A DNA stretch of 62,500 nt from Monoplex corrugatus (taxonomy: Eukaryota > Mollusca > Gastropoda > Littorinimorpha > Ranellidae): the NCBI GenBank assembly GCA_030674185.1, contig CM060306.1, positions 43,786,983 to 43,849,482 of the forward strand, given 5' to 3'. The position numbers and the translations under genes are program-made. How positions within the stretch are numbered: position 1 is the stretch's first letter; the number at the start of each line of letters is the position of its first letter. Under the pieces are notes generated by a model. The model saw only the letters and a program-made list of their open reading frames with translations. It ran no database searches and was not told the origin of the DNA. Shown here piece after piece: positions 53,986 to 62,500 of the stretch.

Positions 53986-54710
53986 TGGAGACAGCCGACT
54001 GGTATGTCAGTGGTTTATGAGGTCCATCATTGAAGCTGATGTACTGGCAGTCTTCTTAACAGCGGGATGCTCAATTTATTTGGGTCCTCAACTGAGCGAT
54101 TATTGTCTTAAGTATGGGGGGCCTCAGCTGGCAATGTCTTGTATATGCTGGATCAGAAGAGGCGCTGTTCAACTCTGCTATTGTGACTCAGCAACAGCAC
54201 GGATCTCCCTCGTCGGTAGCCCCAAGGCGGCGTGAATGGGCCTCTCCACTCCTGTCAGTCATCCTTGCAGTGGGACCGCAGTTTAGCTAATCGCACGCCG
54301 CTATAAAATAATAGAGTATGGTCAGTGCCACAGCTTCTCGAAATGTGACAAGCTTTCTTGATTGACTTGCAACAGCAGTATACATAAAGGCCTGAGCTTG
54401 CACAAAAAACAGGAGGCAGCTGAGGAAATGGAGGGGAAAGTTACATTCATCGCTAGTTGTATCCTGACCATGTAGACAGCAAACAAAAGAAGAAAAACAA
54501 AATGATATGCAACCAAAAATATATCTCATTTTCAAGTTTGACCAGAGTCATCCTGAAAGAAACAAGAAGTTATTTTCTGTACGTTTCCAAAGCCAAAACC
54601 AAGGTTCAAAGACTGGAAAATGTGGATAAAAAGCGTGTGGCCGACCTCACGATCAGCTTTATCCAGATGCGTTATCAAGAACTCACTTTGCGTGTTCCGA
54701 GTTATACACA
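53986..54710. other. no gene recognised
   Basis: 54000-54300 looks like unique or old repeat DNA. 54425-54485 (CATTCATCGCTAG, CCTGACCATGTAGAC) resembles 49845-49890 and may be the tail of a short dispersed repeat. An open stretch 54520-54705 on the plus strand has no recognisable family. Confidence 0.45.
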
Positions 54711-54711
54711 C

Positions 54712-54733
54712 GTTGTGTGTGTGTGTGTGTGTG

Positions 54734-54786
<53 letters not shown>

Positions 54787-54962
54787 GTGTGTGTGTACCA
54801 GTGTGTGTGTGTGTGTACCAGTGTGTGTGTGTGTGTGAGTGTGTGGTGTGTGTAGTGTGTGTTGTGTGTGAGTGTGCGTGGTGTGTGTGGGTGTGTGTGT
54901 GTGTGTGTGTACCAGTGTGCATGTACGTTAACGTGCGTGTTACAGAGAGAGAGAGAGAGAGC
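54712..54962. repeat. (GT)n microsatellite with TACCAG interruptions and (GA)n end
   Basis: GT tract broken by GTGTGTACCA units and ending in GA repeat at 54945-54962. Confidence 0.96.
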
Positions 54963-55505
54963 ACATAAAAATTACAAGAAAGGATAAAAAGAAAGTAAAA
55001 ATGAGGAGGCAAGTGAAATACAGAGTACATCAGGCAAAACTCTCTCTGTTCTCTCATTTGGAAAGGAAAGAAGAGAGAAGGAGATCACACTTATATGTTA
55101 CACATCCGCACCACCACCATGTACACAGTATACAGAGGTTACACGCGCGTGCACGCACACACACACATAGACGCACACTGTAGGTACACGCACACTGCCC
55201 TATCTCTCTCTCTCTCTCTCTCTCTCTTCTATAGGATCGGCACCATTATATTGGCAAACAAAACAAACAAAACCAAACAACACAAACAAACAAACAAAAC
55301 AAACAAAAAGTAAAAAAAGAGTCAAACACAAGATTCAAACGCCAGACTCGAGGCAGCTTCATTTGTGTCAAAATATTAAACGACTTTTCGTTTATACATG
55401 GGATATATAAAATTTGAACAGGAGAAAAGAAGGGAACAATGGAGCAAATCACTGGAGTTAAAGAACAGGAAGATATTTACATTATAGCATATTTACTCCA
55501 CAGTA
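54963..55505. other. no gene seen; short simple repeats
   Basis: CA 55150-55195, CT 55203-55228, ACAA-rich 55255-55308, otherwise unique. Confidence 0.5.
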
Positions 55506-55507
55506 AT

Positions 55508-55636
55508 CCCCCCCCCCCCCCCGCCCGAAACACGACTGACAAGTGTGGGTGACATTCCACGTTCCGCATCCCATCCCACACGTTGGGTCTCTGAGCAGGA
55601 TTCCACACACACACACACACACACACACACAATACA

Positions 55637-55683
<47 letters not shown>

Positions 55684-55747
55684 TATGTATATGTATATAC
55701 ACTCACGTACAAAAACACACACACACTCATACACACACATATTTTAT

Positions 55748-55796
<49 letters not shown>

Positions 55797-55805
55797 ACAC
55801 ACACC
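55508..55805. repeat. polyC, (CA)n, (TA)n, (CA)n microsatellites
   Basis: PolyC 55508-55522, CA 55603-55630, TA 55638-55690, CA 55712-55805. Confidence 0.95.
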
Positions 55806-56084
55806 AAAATTGTGAAAGGGGTCGTTTTTTTTATTGACACCAGTTTGAATGAATGTCATTTCTTTCAGGCCTTCATGCTGTACACGCACATATTTTTGTA
55901 CTCTTAGTTCCGGCCTGGAGAAGAGACAGTTTTCATAAAGAGAAGCTCATTTCTATAAAAGTGTTGTTTTTCTTTTGCTACAACTTTAGTCCAGCCATTC
56001 ATTGCCTGTGTGGCCACAAAGTTACGAATGGGTGATGGGGCGGTCCGAAAGTTGTTACAGCAGGCAATGTAGGTCGTCACATTA

Positions 56085-56243
56085 CTCTGCATCGTCAACC
56101 ATTCTAGCAAGGCAAAAACTTAACCCTCTGATTCCTTCACCCTGTTCAACAGCTTCCTGCAAGAAGCTGGTGAACAGGGTGAGGGAGTCGGAGGATTAAG
56201 TATTTGCAGACGGTGGATAGGGTGCCGGAAGTCAAAGGGTTAA
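56085..56243. mobile_element. hairpin MITE, copy with intact 80-bp core
   Basis: The core 56120-56199 is exactly 80 bp, TTAA at each end, with palindromic arms meeting at CTTCCTGCAAGAAG. The outer right arm GGGTGCCGGAAGTCAAAGGG ends with TTAA at 56240-56243. The outer left arm is truncated. Same design as 23411-23603. Confidence 0.78.
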
Positions 56244-56423
56244 CTTTTCCCAGGGCCAGCACTATGACGGTGGTACCCGTTTCCTCTCCATCACTGCTTT
56301 ATCTGTCCAGGACTTGAATAAGGTCAAATACCCAATCCTAACTAAATGGACTGCGGGTTGCAATTTTTTAAAGATTTATTTTTATTTTCATTTCTAGAAT
56401 CATCACGCTCATCTTTTTTTTTT

Positions 56424-56852
56424 CGTCCCATTTTCTGCGCCACCTAATGGCCACAGAAGCTGGCACAATTGTTTACAATGCAATGATGATGATGTCAGTG
56501 AGGACGATAATCAAGATGCTACGGGGTTCCATCTAGAATTGAGACTGCGTGACAGGGCTGTACTCTACGCTTACTATCATAATATATCCTGGAGTCAACC
56601 AGGCCCAAGAGATAGGCACCTGCGGTGCTGGTCAGAAGATTTGAGCATCACCCTCAATGATGCATCCGTGAAGTGGATGAGACTCGACTGTGTGGTCCCA
56701 TCTTCCCAATGAGCCCATACCACCTCCAACTCTGGGTAGGAGCCGGTTAGAGCCGAAAAATCCCACAGTGATACATTTTTGAAGGGACTGATGGGGATTC
56801 GAACCCACAACCTTCCAGTCATTAGTCCGTTGCGTTAACCACAGCGACTGGT
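56424..56852 (-). mobile_element. tRNA-derived SINE, family B, copy 2
   Basis: Inverted relative to 20380-20842. B box (GGTTCGAATCC on the minus strand) at 56795-56805. The head begins at 56852, 14 bases after the stop codon of the TIR receptor gene and in the same orientation. The A-rich tail end lies near 56411-56424. It lacks a few bases of the A box compared with copy 1. Confidence 0.92.
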
Positions 56853-56866
56853 TAGTTTTATTTCCT

Positions 56867-59137
56867 TTATCCATGGTTGTCACAGGACTGCGTGTCTGTG
56901 ACCAGGCGGTGCACATGTCTTGCCCACCACCTGAACCGTTCCTCCTCCAACAGTCCCACACACGGTGACCAGTGAAGCTGAGTGAAGGCCTGGAACCACT
57001 TCGGAAATTTTAACCCTCCCTCTTCCTCATCTCTATCTGACTTCTCTTTTTCCCCTTCCCCCACTTTGTGGATGGAGATATCTGTTCCCAGATCCGAGAC
57101 TTCTAGTTCTGCGCCATCACCACCACCACCACCATCATCATTATCTTGTCCTTGATTGCGAGATGAGTCAGACTGAGGGTGTTGCAAGGTCCCTGACGTA
57201 TGTACGAGCAGAACGCAGTCGGTTTCCACAGCATCACTGTAGACTGCCTGCAAGACCTGCGGAAAGTGCAGTCGTCGGGTGAGAGGATCGTGGCAGTAGG
57301 CAGGAGACAACAGCACCACAAAAGCCGAACTCCTGGCTGCAGAAGACACGACGTGCACCTCTGCCTGGCCTGGCATCAAATCCTGGACAGCATCGTAAAC
57401 ACGGAGACGCTGACCTTCAGGAAACAGCTTATATTTTGAACTCCTACCTTCCAGGGCAGCCTTTAACTCAACAGCCACACAACGGTCCCAGGAGGACTCT
57501 TCACAGTAGGTGAGAAAGACGTCGTACAGCACAGAAGCCCCTTCTCTCCCTGAATCAGCTGACACGTACACTTCATCCCGGGGATGAGGAAGTTTTACTG
57601 ATTCTAGGTGCCGAGTCTCTGTGGATACAAGTTTGGAGGCTGATATCGTAGAGTCGCTTAAGACATCCTCATCATCAAGGTCAGACTCAGAATCAGATAT
57701 AACAGTGTCAGCAGACCTTGGGCTTTTAACGCTGCTCTGTGATCTGCGTTTCACTTCTTTTGGGAAATCGCCTTCCTTGCCACTGTGCTTAATGGCTTGT
57801 GGTCGTGTGAGCGGCATGCAGATGTCTTCCAGTTTTCTGATCAGAAACGACAACTGTGGCAGTACTTGCTTGACATCATCATCTCGTTTGCTTTCAGCCA
57901 GAAATGTGCAAGTGTCCTTTAGAAAGTCCCGACCTACTTGTTTGAGAACGGTTTTGTGGGGAAACTCTCCCTTCAGGCAAAATGCCCACCACTCTAACTG
58001 CTGTTCCCAGTATTTTTGCTGTAAGTCAATAATGGGTAAAGGTCCCAGAGCCGGTGGAACGTGGCACTTTCCTGCTACAATAAGCAGCACATGGTTCTCT
58101 TTCACCTGATGTTCCAGCATTATATTGTGGATGCTCTGGAACTGCAAGATGAGTTCAGGATCTGACAAGTAGTCTACAGACACCACGACCACAAAGCTGG
58201 AACTGGTTTCCATGGCGTGATCCCAGGCTATGAGTGGTGGTTGACCTGGAGCTACATCGTGATGACAGTCAAACACAGTCAGGTCATAGGACTGGAGAAT
58301 GGACTGGATGCGATGAGACACCTCAACATCACTCTCAGCATAGGCAAGGAAAACATGGCTGCAGTTCTGTGGCGTTGGGGGTGGGTGGGGCACTGTTGAA
58401 ATATCAGGGCTGACCATCTTCACAAACGATTTATTGAATACATCAGGTAACATTAGAGACAGCATGTATCTTATCAGGCTGTACGTCCACCACACGTAAT
58501 ACACGTGCAATGAAATGTAAATCACCATTGTTGCCCAGCAGTCTATCAAATAATGCATTCGGCTCAAAGCCTTCATGTGCAGGACTTTGTTTGAACAATA
58601 CTCTGATACTACTGTCTTGTTGTTTTCCCAACAATCAGTCATATGCAAATAACTGAAGTAAGCATTGTTCTTGACATCAGAAAACAGCTGTGAAAATTCT
58701 GGAACCACCACAACACTGAGTAGCACCAGTTCTAAGTAATCTTCGGTGCCTGTGTTTACGTTGAAAAACTGTCTCCTCAGAGTAAAGGTGTGCAGCCCAT
58801 AGTGGTAATGCTCCACGCAAAAGTGATGTAGTTGACACACAACGGCGTTGCCTTCACGGTCCACTGTTTTTCCGAACTCGTTGCTCTGCTGAAAACTAAA
58901 GTCTAAGAAAGGCCAGTGCAGTTCGGAGGAACACTTGTCCTCCTCAGGAATATCCTCCCTGGGCACTCCGTTGACTTTGTGTTCAATGAAGACGTCATCC
59001 TCGCTGTCACTTAACATTCTGTAACTGAGGTCCACTGTCACTGCATTAGATGGGTGAGTGGACAACGTCTCTTTGACTTCTTCAAGTGCACGGAGTGAGT
59101 AGGTTGACACTGGCTGAGAAAACAAGCTGAATGAATT
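56867..59137 (-). CDS. TIR receptor large exon: ectodomain end, TM, TIR1, TIR2, stop
   Basis: 756 codons plus stop. Acceptor: a pyrimidine-rich tract ending TTTCATTTCAG at 59138-59148. Residues within the exon: 1-195 ectodomain with Cys and sequon NNKT; TM about 201-226; TIR1 about 260-395, starting [12 protein letters not shown] loop DVAPG at about 294, then SSSFVVVVS; acidic Ser-rich linker 440-535; TIR2 about 535-750, starting [14 protein letters not shown] loop DLMPG at about 586, [12 protein letters not shown], and box-3-like FRWW near 735. A Gly/Asp-rich insert (about 660-715) splits TIR2. An AATAAA lies 8 bases after the stop, followed at once by a SINE. Confidence 0.9.
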   Translation of the reverse strand, partial: NSFSLFSQPVSTYSLRALEEVKETLSTHPSNAVTVDLSYRMLSDSEDDVFIEHKVNGVPREDIPEEDKCSSELHWPFLDFSFQQSNEFGKTVDREGNAVVCQLHHFCVEHYHYGLHTFTLRRQFFNVNTGTEDYLELVLLSVVVVPEFSQLFSDVKNNAYFSYLHMTDCWENNKTVVSEYCSNKVLHMKALSRMHYLIDCWATMVIYISLHVYYVWWTYSLIRYMLSLMLPDVFNKSFVKMVSPDISTVPHPPPTPQNCSHVFLAYAESDVEVSHRIQSILQSYDLTVFDCHHDVAPGQPPLIAWDHAMETSSSFVVVVSVDYLSDPELILQFQSIHNIMLEHQVKENHVLLIVAGKCHVPPALGPLPIIDLQQKYWEQQLEWWAFCLKGEFPHKTVLKQVGRDFLKDTCTFLAESKRDDDVKQVLPQLSFLIRKLEDICMPLTRPQAIKHSGKEGDFPKEVKRRSQSSVKSPRSADTVISDSESDLDDEDVLSDSTISASKLVSTETRHLESVKLPHPRDEVYVSADSGREGASVLYDVFLTYCEESSWDRCVAVELKAALEGRSSKYKLFPEGQRLRVYDAVQDLMPGQAEVHVVSSAARSSAFVVLLSPAYCHDPLTRRLHFPQVLQAVYSDAVETDCVLLVHTSGTLQHPQSDSSRNQGQDNDDGGGGGDGAELEVSDLGTDISIHKVGEGEKEKSDRDEEEGGLKFPKWFQAFTQLHWSPCVGLLEEERFRWWARHVHRLVTDTQSCDNHG

Positions 59138-59462
59138 CTGAAATGAAATGTAAACAAAAAAATATTCAAATGTCATCAAGAAAATACACAATAAGAGAGG
59201 AACACATAGAATTATGTGCATGTTGTATATATAGATTATAATTACGTGTAAGACAAGCATGCTTGCAACAAATATCATCATATGAACATAAGTGGGATCA
59301 AATGTTATTCTATTTTTTTTTCTTCAAAATATTGATATATTATTATGTCTGTGTCTGTCTGTCTCCTTGTCTGCCTGTCTGTTTCCCCACTTTCTTCACT
59401 TACTATGAATGGATAGTGCATTAAACACAAGAATAAGTGTACGGACACACACATAATTAGAC

Positions 59463-59544
<82 letters not shown>

Positions 59545-59623
59545 AAGAAAAAAAGAGATAGAAATAAACAGAGATATAGATAAATCGACAGTCAGACAGA
59601 CAGATAGATGGATAGATAGATAA

Positions 59624-59708
<85 letters not shown>

Positions 59709-59786
59709 CAGATAGACAGATAGATAGACAGACAGACAGATAGATAGACACCGATAGATAGATAGATAGATAGACAGATAGATAGG

Positions 59787-59817
<31 letters not shown>

Positions 59818-62500
59818 GATAGATAGATAGATAGATAGACACATAGATAGATAGATACACATATATACTAATATACAATCCAAGTAATTCTGTACAAACC
59901 TTATATTTCAACTTATATAAAAAGAAATAAAGAATATATAAACTATGAATGTATGTACTATGAAACGAAAATATAATGTGCGATATGCTAATGATACTGC
60001 ACTCATGTCAGACAATGTCACCAGCATGAAAAAAATCTGTACAGGGTAGATGCAGCAGGAAAGAAGGCAGGTCAAAATCTAAATACCAAGAAGACAAAAG
60101 TAATGCATCTAGAAGTAGAAGACCGTCATGCATGTCAAGATATTCAAATCAACAAAACTGCATCAGAAAATTCATACTCAATTGCGATGTTTGTAACGTA
60201 AGCGTGACAGATACCACTTTCATGAAGGAGGCTATAGGCCGAGATATCAATGTGGTCACCACCATCCCCACAACAACAACAAAACAAAAACAAAAAGGAC
60301 AGTAGTCTGTTTCCCGTATAAATAGATTTTTTTCAGTAATATTTACACGTATCTCAGAGGAGAGGGAAATCTGCATCCAGATGATGCAGTAAACACGGAC
60401 AGGCACTGGACCCATGTGGAGAGTATGGACCAGTAAGTCCCTGGTAGTCAACGTATGTCAGGAGAGACACCCATCGAGTCAGGGTAGTAGCGACATTAAC
60501 CCTTTTTCCTGCAGGAACCTGGTGGATAGGCTGAGGGAGTCAAAGGGTTAAGATTTTGCAGCTGGTGAATGGGGTGCAGGAGTCAAAGGGTTAAGACAAG
60601 GGAGGCAGCCTTGACATGATTTGTAAATAGAGAGGAGGTAATTTTTTGTTTGGAGTCAGAATATCCCCGGGGGTGAATACACACTGGTCTGAAATTATGT
60701 GAATGATATTTTGTATGTGTGTTACATACATATGTACTCTGATTATGTGCTATGTCAGTATCACTGATGCCTTTACTGTTGGACTGTTTTCTGCTTTCTG
60801 ATTCCCTGCCACACGGGCCCTCACATACAAACATCCATAGATATAACACACAGACATACACACACTCTAACTCCCAAACAGCCCATAGAATAAGACAGCC
60901 CTACCCTACCCTACTCTACCTACCCAGTCATGACAGCAAATAGATGATATTATCTCCACAAAATAGAGGAGAACATCATCATTAAAACGAAAGGGGTGTG
61001 GGCAGAACATAAACACAAGAATGAAGAAGAAAAACGATCCCGTACTGCGCTTTCAAATCCTTCACAATCACGTCCCACAGAAAGTTCGAACTTTCAATTC
61101 CTCTGTTTCTTTCCATTTCTACGTCCCTATGTCCTTCAATTTTCGTCTACACCTGCAATTTTAGAGGGGTGTATGTGTGAGTATTTGTTGGAGGTCTGGG
61201 GATGGTTGGCAGGTATGATTTGGTGGTAGCGTACCGGTGGTGTTTACGTGGTAGTGATGATGACATTCAAAATAACCTATGAATGAACAATAACCCACAA
61301 CTAATCTCCCTTTCCCCAGTCTAGCTTTCTTTAAATCTAAAATCAAATTGACTGTTACACGATTTTCCTATTTCACCTTTAATCCAGTTAGTAGCCTACT
61401 ATTCTTTCATTCATTTATTACTAATTCATCTCCCTGTAACAAATAGATCATTTTCACAACTCTGTTTATCCATTCTTTCTTTCTTTCATTCATTTCAAAA
61501 CATACGTTAATCATGTGTCTCTTATACATGATATCTATAGTCTGAACCTGAAAACAACAAACGTCTTACTCTCTCCTTACCAAACATGCATCCATCACTC
61601 CCCCCCTCTCTCTCTCACACGCACGCACCCCCCCCCCCCTGCCACACACACACACACAAGCGCACACACACACGCAACCACACAAGCAGATACACACACT
61701 GATACACAACCGACGACAGATAGTTGCCCCATGACCGTTATCTCCTTCCCCTTCGACCCTCTTCCTCATCAATAGCGGCTGATCAAAACTAAGTTCATTC
61801 TGCGTGCTGTTTCTGTCCCGTAAGCTTATTTGAATGTTGTTTTTACCCCGTTCAACAGCTAACATTTAGAACCAGAGTCTGTTATCATTATTGTGCCAAC
61901 TGTGAAATTGAATGCAGTTCATCTATTTTTCAGATATAAAAGTAAACGATCCATAAATATTTTTTACCTACATGTCATATGTGAAAGTCAGTAAGCATTT
62001 CATAAATATTTTTTCCTACATGTCATATGTGAAAGGAGTATATTTCTTTTTTTTTGTTTTTTTTGTTTTTGTTTGTTTGTTTTATTTTGTACGTTATCTA
62101 TTACGAAAATTTTGTTGCATGTATTATACTTGTATGTATTATACTTTCTCGCTGAAATTTCAACACCAAAGTTGTCTGAAGAAATATACAGTGAATTTTG
62201 CACTCACCTCTAGAAGTGATGGGCTGAGTCGCGATGGCGCATCAGTAGTCACAAATGCACGGCACTGGTATTCGCCAAAGTCTTCCATACGCAAACGTCG
62301 AATCAACAGCGTTTCGTTGGCTAACACCCATTGGGTTCCAACAGCTTCGTTATGTGGGGCAGCCCTGCTGACCACACGTCTGCTGGAAGTAACAGTGACT
62401 CGATGACTATCTGTGTCTACACGCACGTTGTCTTTGGTCCACCAGATGACGATGTAAACTTGATCAGACGTGTGATACGTTAGCTGAACCATCAGTTCAC
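56867..62500 (-). CDS. Ig-domain receptor with tandem TIR-like domains, 5' end outside window
   Basis: Single-pass membrane receptor likely acting in innate immune signalling. Two exons are visible, 62208-62500 (partial) and 56867-59137, both phase 0 at the join. The first encodes most of an Ig domain, the second an 756-residue stretch with the rest of the ectodomain, a TM helix, two TIR-like domains and the stop. The layout recalls IL-1 receptor/SIGIRR proteins but with two TIR domains. Both domains show box-1-like FL.Y and a BB-loop D..PG. The WC..E signature of NADase-type TIRs is not seen, which favours signalling by adaptor recruitment. SEFIR domains are a related alternative. The exact number of Ig domains is unknown. 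Confidence 0.85.
59300..59880. repeat. (TAGA)n tetranucleotide with GA block
   Basis: GATA/TAGA repeats 59465-59510 and 59590-59860 with a GA block 59512-59548, in the TIR gene intron. Confidence 0.97.
59960..60180 (+). mobile_element. LINE reverse-transcriptase fragment
   Basis: Decayed coding reads [15 protein letters not shown] (from a YADDTALM box) then [17 protein letters not shown], the RT catalytic region and following segment of an RTE/Jockey-type LINE. Stops and a shift are present. It lies in the TIR gene intron. Confidence 0.75.
60180..60490. other. TIR gene intron, no exon confirmed
   Basis: A minus-strand open stretch (60350-60450) has a possible acceptor but no recognisable domain and is not needed to join the two known exons in frame. 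Confidence 0.4.
60496..60594. mobile_element. hairpin MITE, internally deleted copy
   Basis: TTAACCCTTTTTCCTGCAGG joins directly to the right arm GGTGGATAGGCTGAGGGAGT and CAAAGGGTTAA at 60551, followed by the outer right arm ending AGTCAAAGGGTTAA at 60594. About 24 bases of the inner left arm are missing. Confidence 0.7.
60600..62207. other. TIR gene intron, simple repeats only
   Basis: Unique sequence with CTACC run 60902-60925, polyC and CA-rich at 61620-61700, a ~45-bp tandem pair near 61960-62040 (CATAAATATTTTT, CTACATGTCATATGTGAAAG) and polyT near 62048. No exon recognised. Confidence 0.5.
62208..62500 (-). CDS. TIR receptor Ig-domain exon (partial)
   Basis: The donor TAGAG|GTGAGT at 62206-62208 closes the exon in phase 0. 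It encodes an Ig fold: VIWWTKDN (core Trp after strand C), a sequon NETL, and [10 protein letters not shown] (the D.G.Y.C motif before the second core Cys), ending SRLSPSLLE. The first core Cys must lie to the right of the window. Confidence 0.88.

Noticed and set aside
60149..60451. Minus-strand ORF in the TIR gene intron
   Set aside because: No Ig or TM pattern, weak splice context, and the known exons join in frame without it.

Overview
The window is animal nuclear DNA, most likely from a mollusc (a gastropod is my best guess; this is inference). Coding sequence is sparse, split into short exons with GT-AG introns, and surrounded by long microsatellites, minisatellites, tRNA-derived SINEs, RTE/CR1-type LINEs, Tc1 and Tigger DNA transposons and TTAA-flanked hairpin MITEs. 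Nothing bacterial is present.

Three host genes can be assembled, all on the minus strand. (1) GPCR-1 (13884 down to 927, running off the left edge) is a rhodopsin-class neuropeptide receptor. Six exons join in frame from a 9-codon start exon through TM5, giving 303 residues; TM6, TM7 and the tail lie outside the window. (2) GPCR-2 (50317 down to 36945) is a paralogue seen from TM5 to the stop codon in five in-frame exons. Its last transmembrane segment has an NPxxY box followed by a sequence resembling neuropeptide FF receptors. Its TM1-TM4 exons were not found in the window. The TM5 exons of both genes start at the same place and in the same phase, which points to tandem duplication. (3) An Ig-domain membrane receptor with two tandem intracellular TIR-like domains (62500 down to 56867) starts beyond the right edge.

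Layout: 1-0.9 kb microsatellite; 0.9-13.9 kb GPCR-1, whose introns hold a 5'-truncated LINE with a 15-bp target duplication, a SINE, an RTE fragment beside a splice donor and a cluster of CRE-like sites; 14-36.9 kb a gene-poor repeat zone with two near-identical Tc1 elements, a Tigger element carrying a minisatellite in its coding end, a 1.6-kb minisatellite, LINE remnants and SINEs; 36.9-50.3 kb GPCR-2, whose large intron contains a G-tract minisatellite split by a segment with a broken retroviral-type envelope gene and an LTR-like promoter region; 50.8-54 kb a nearly full-length but broken RTE LINE; 54-56.8 kb microsatellites, a hairpin MITE and a SINE; 56.9-62.5 kb the TIR receptor gene.

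The host genes suggest a neuropeptide-receptor cluster next to an innate-immunity receptor, with no evidence that they work together. The most unusual items are the double-TIR Ig receptor, the envelope gene lodged in the polyG minisatellite, the nested hairpin MITE family and the Tigger element with its repeated tail. All splice sites were assigned by eye from GT/AG consensus, reading phase and family conservation; no alignment or search was run.
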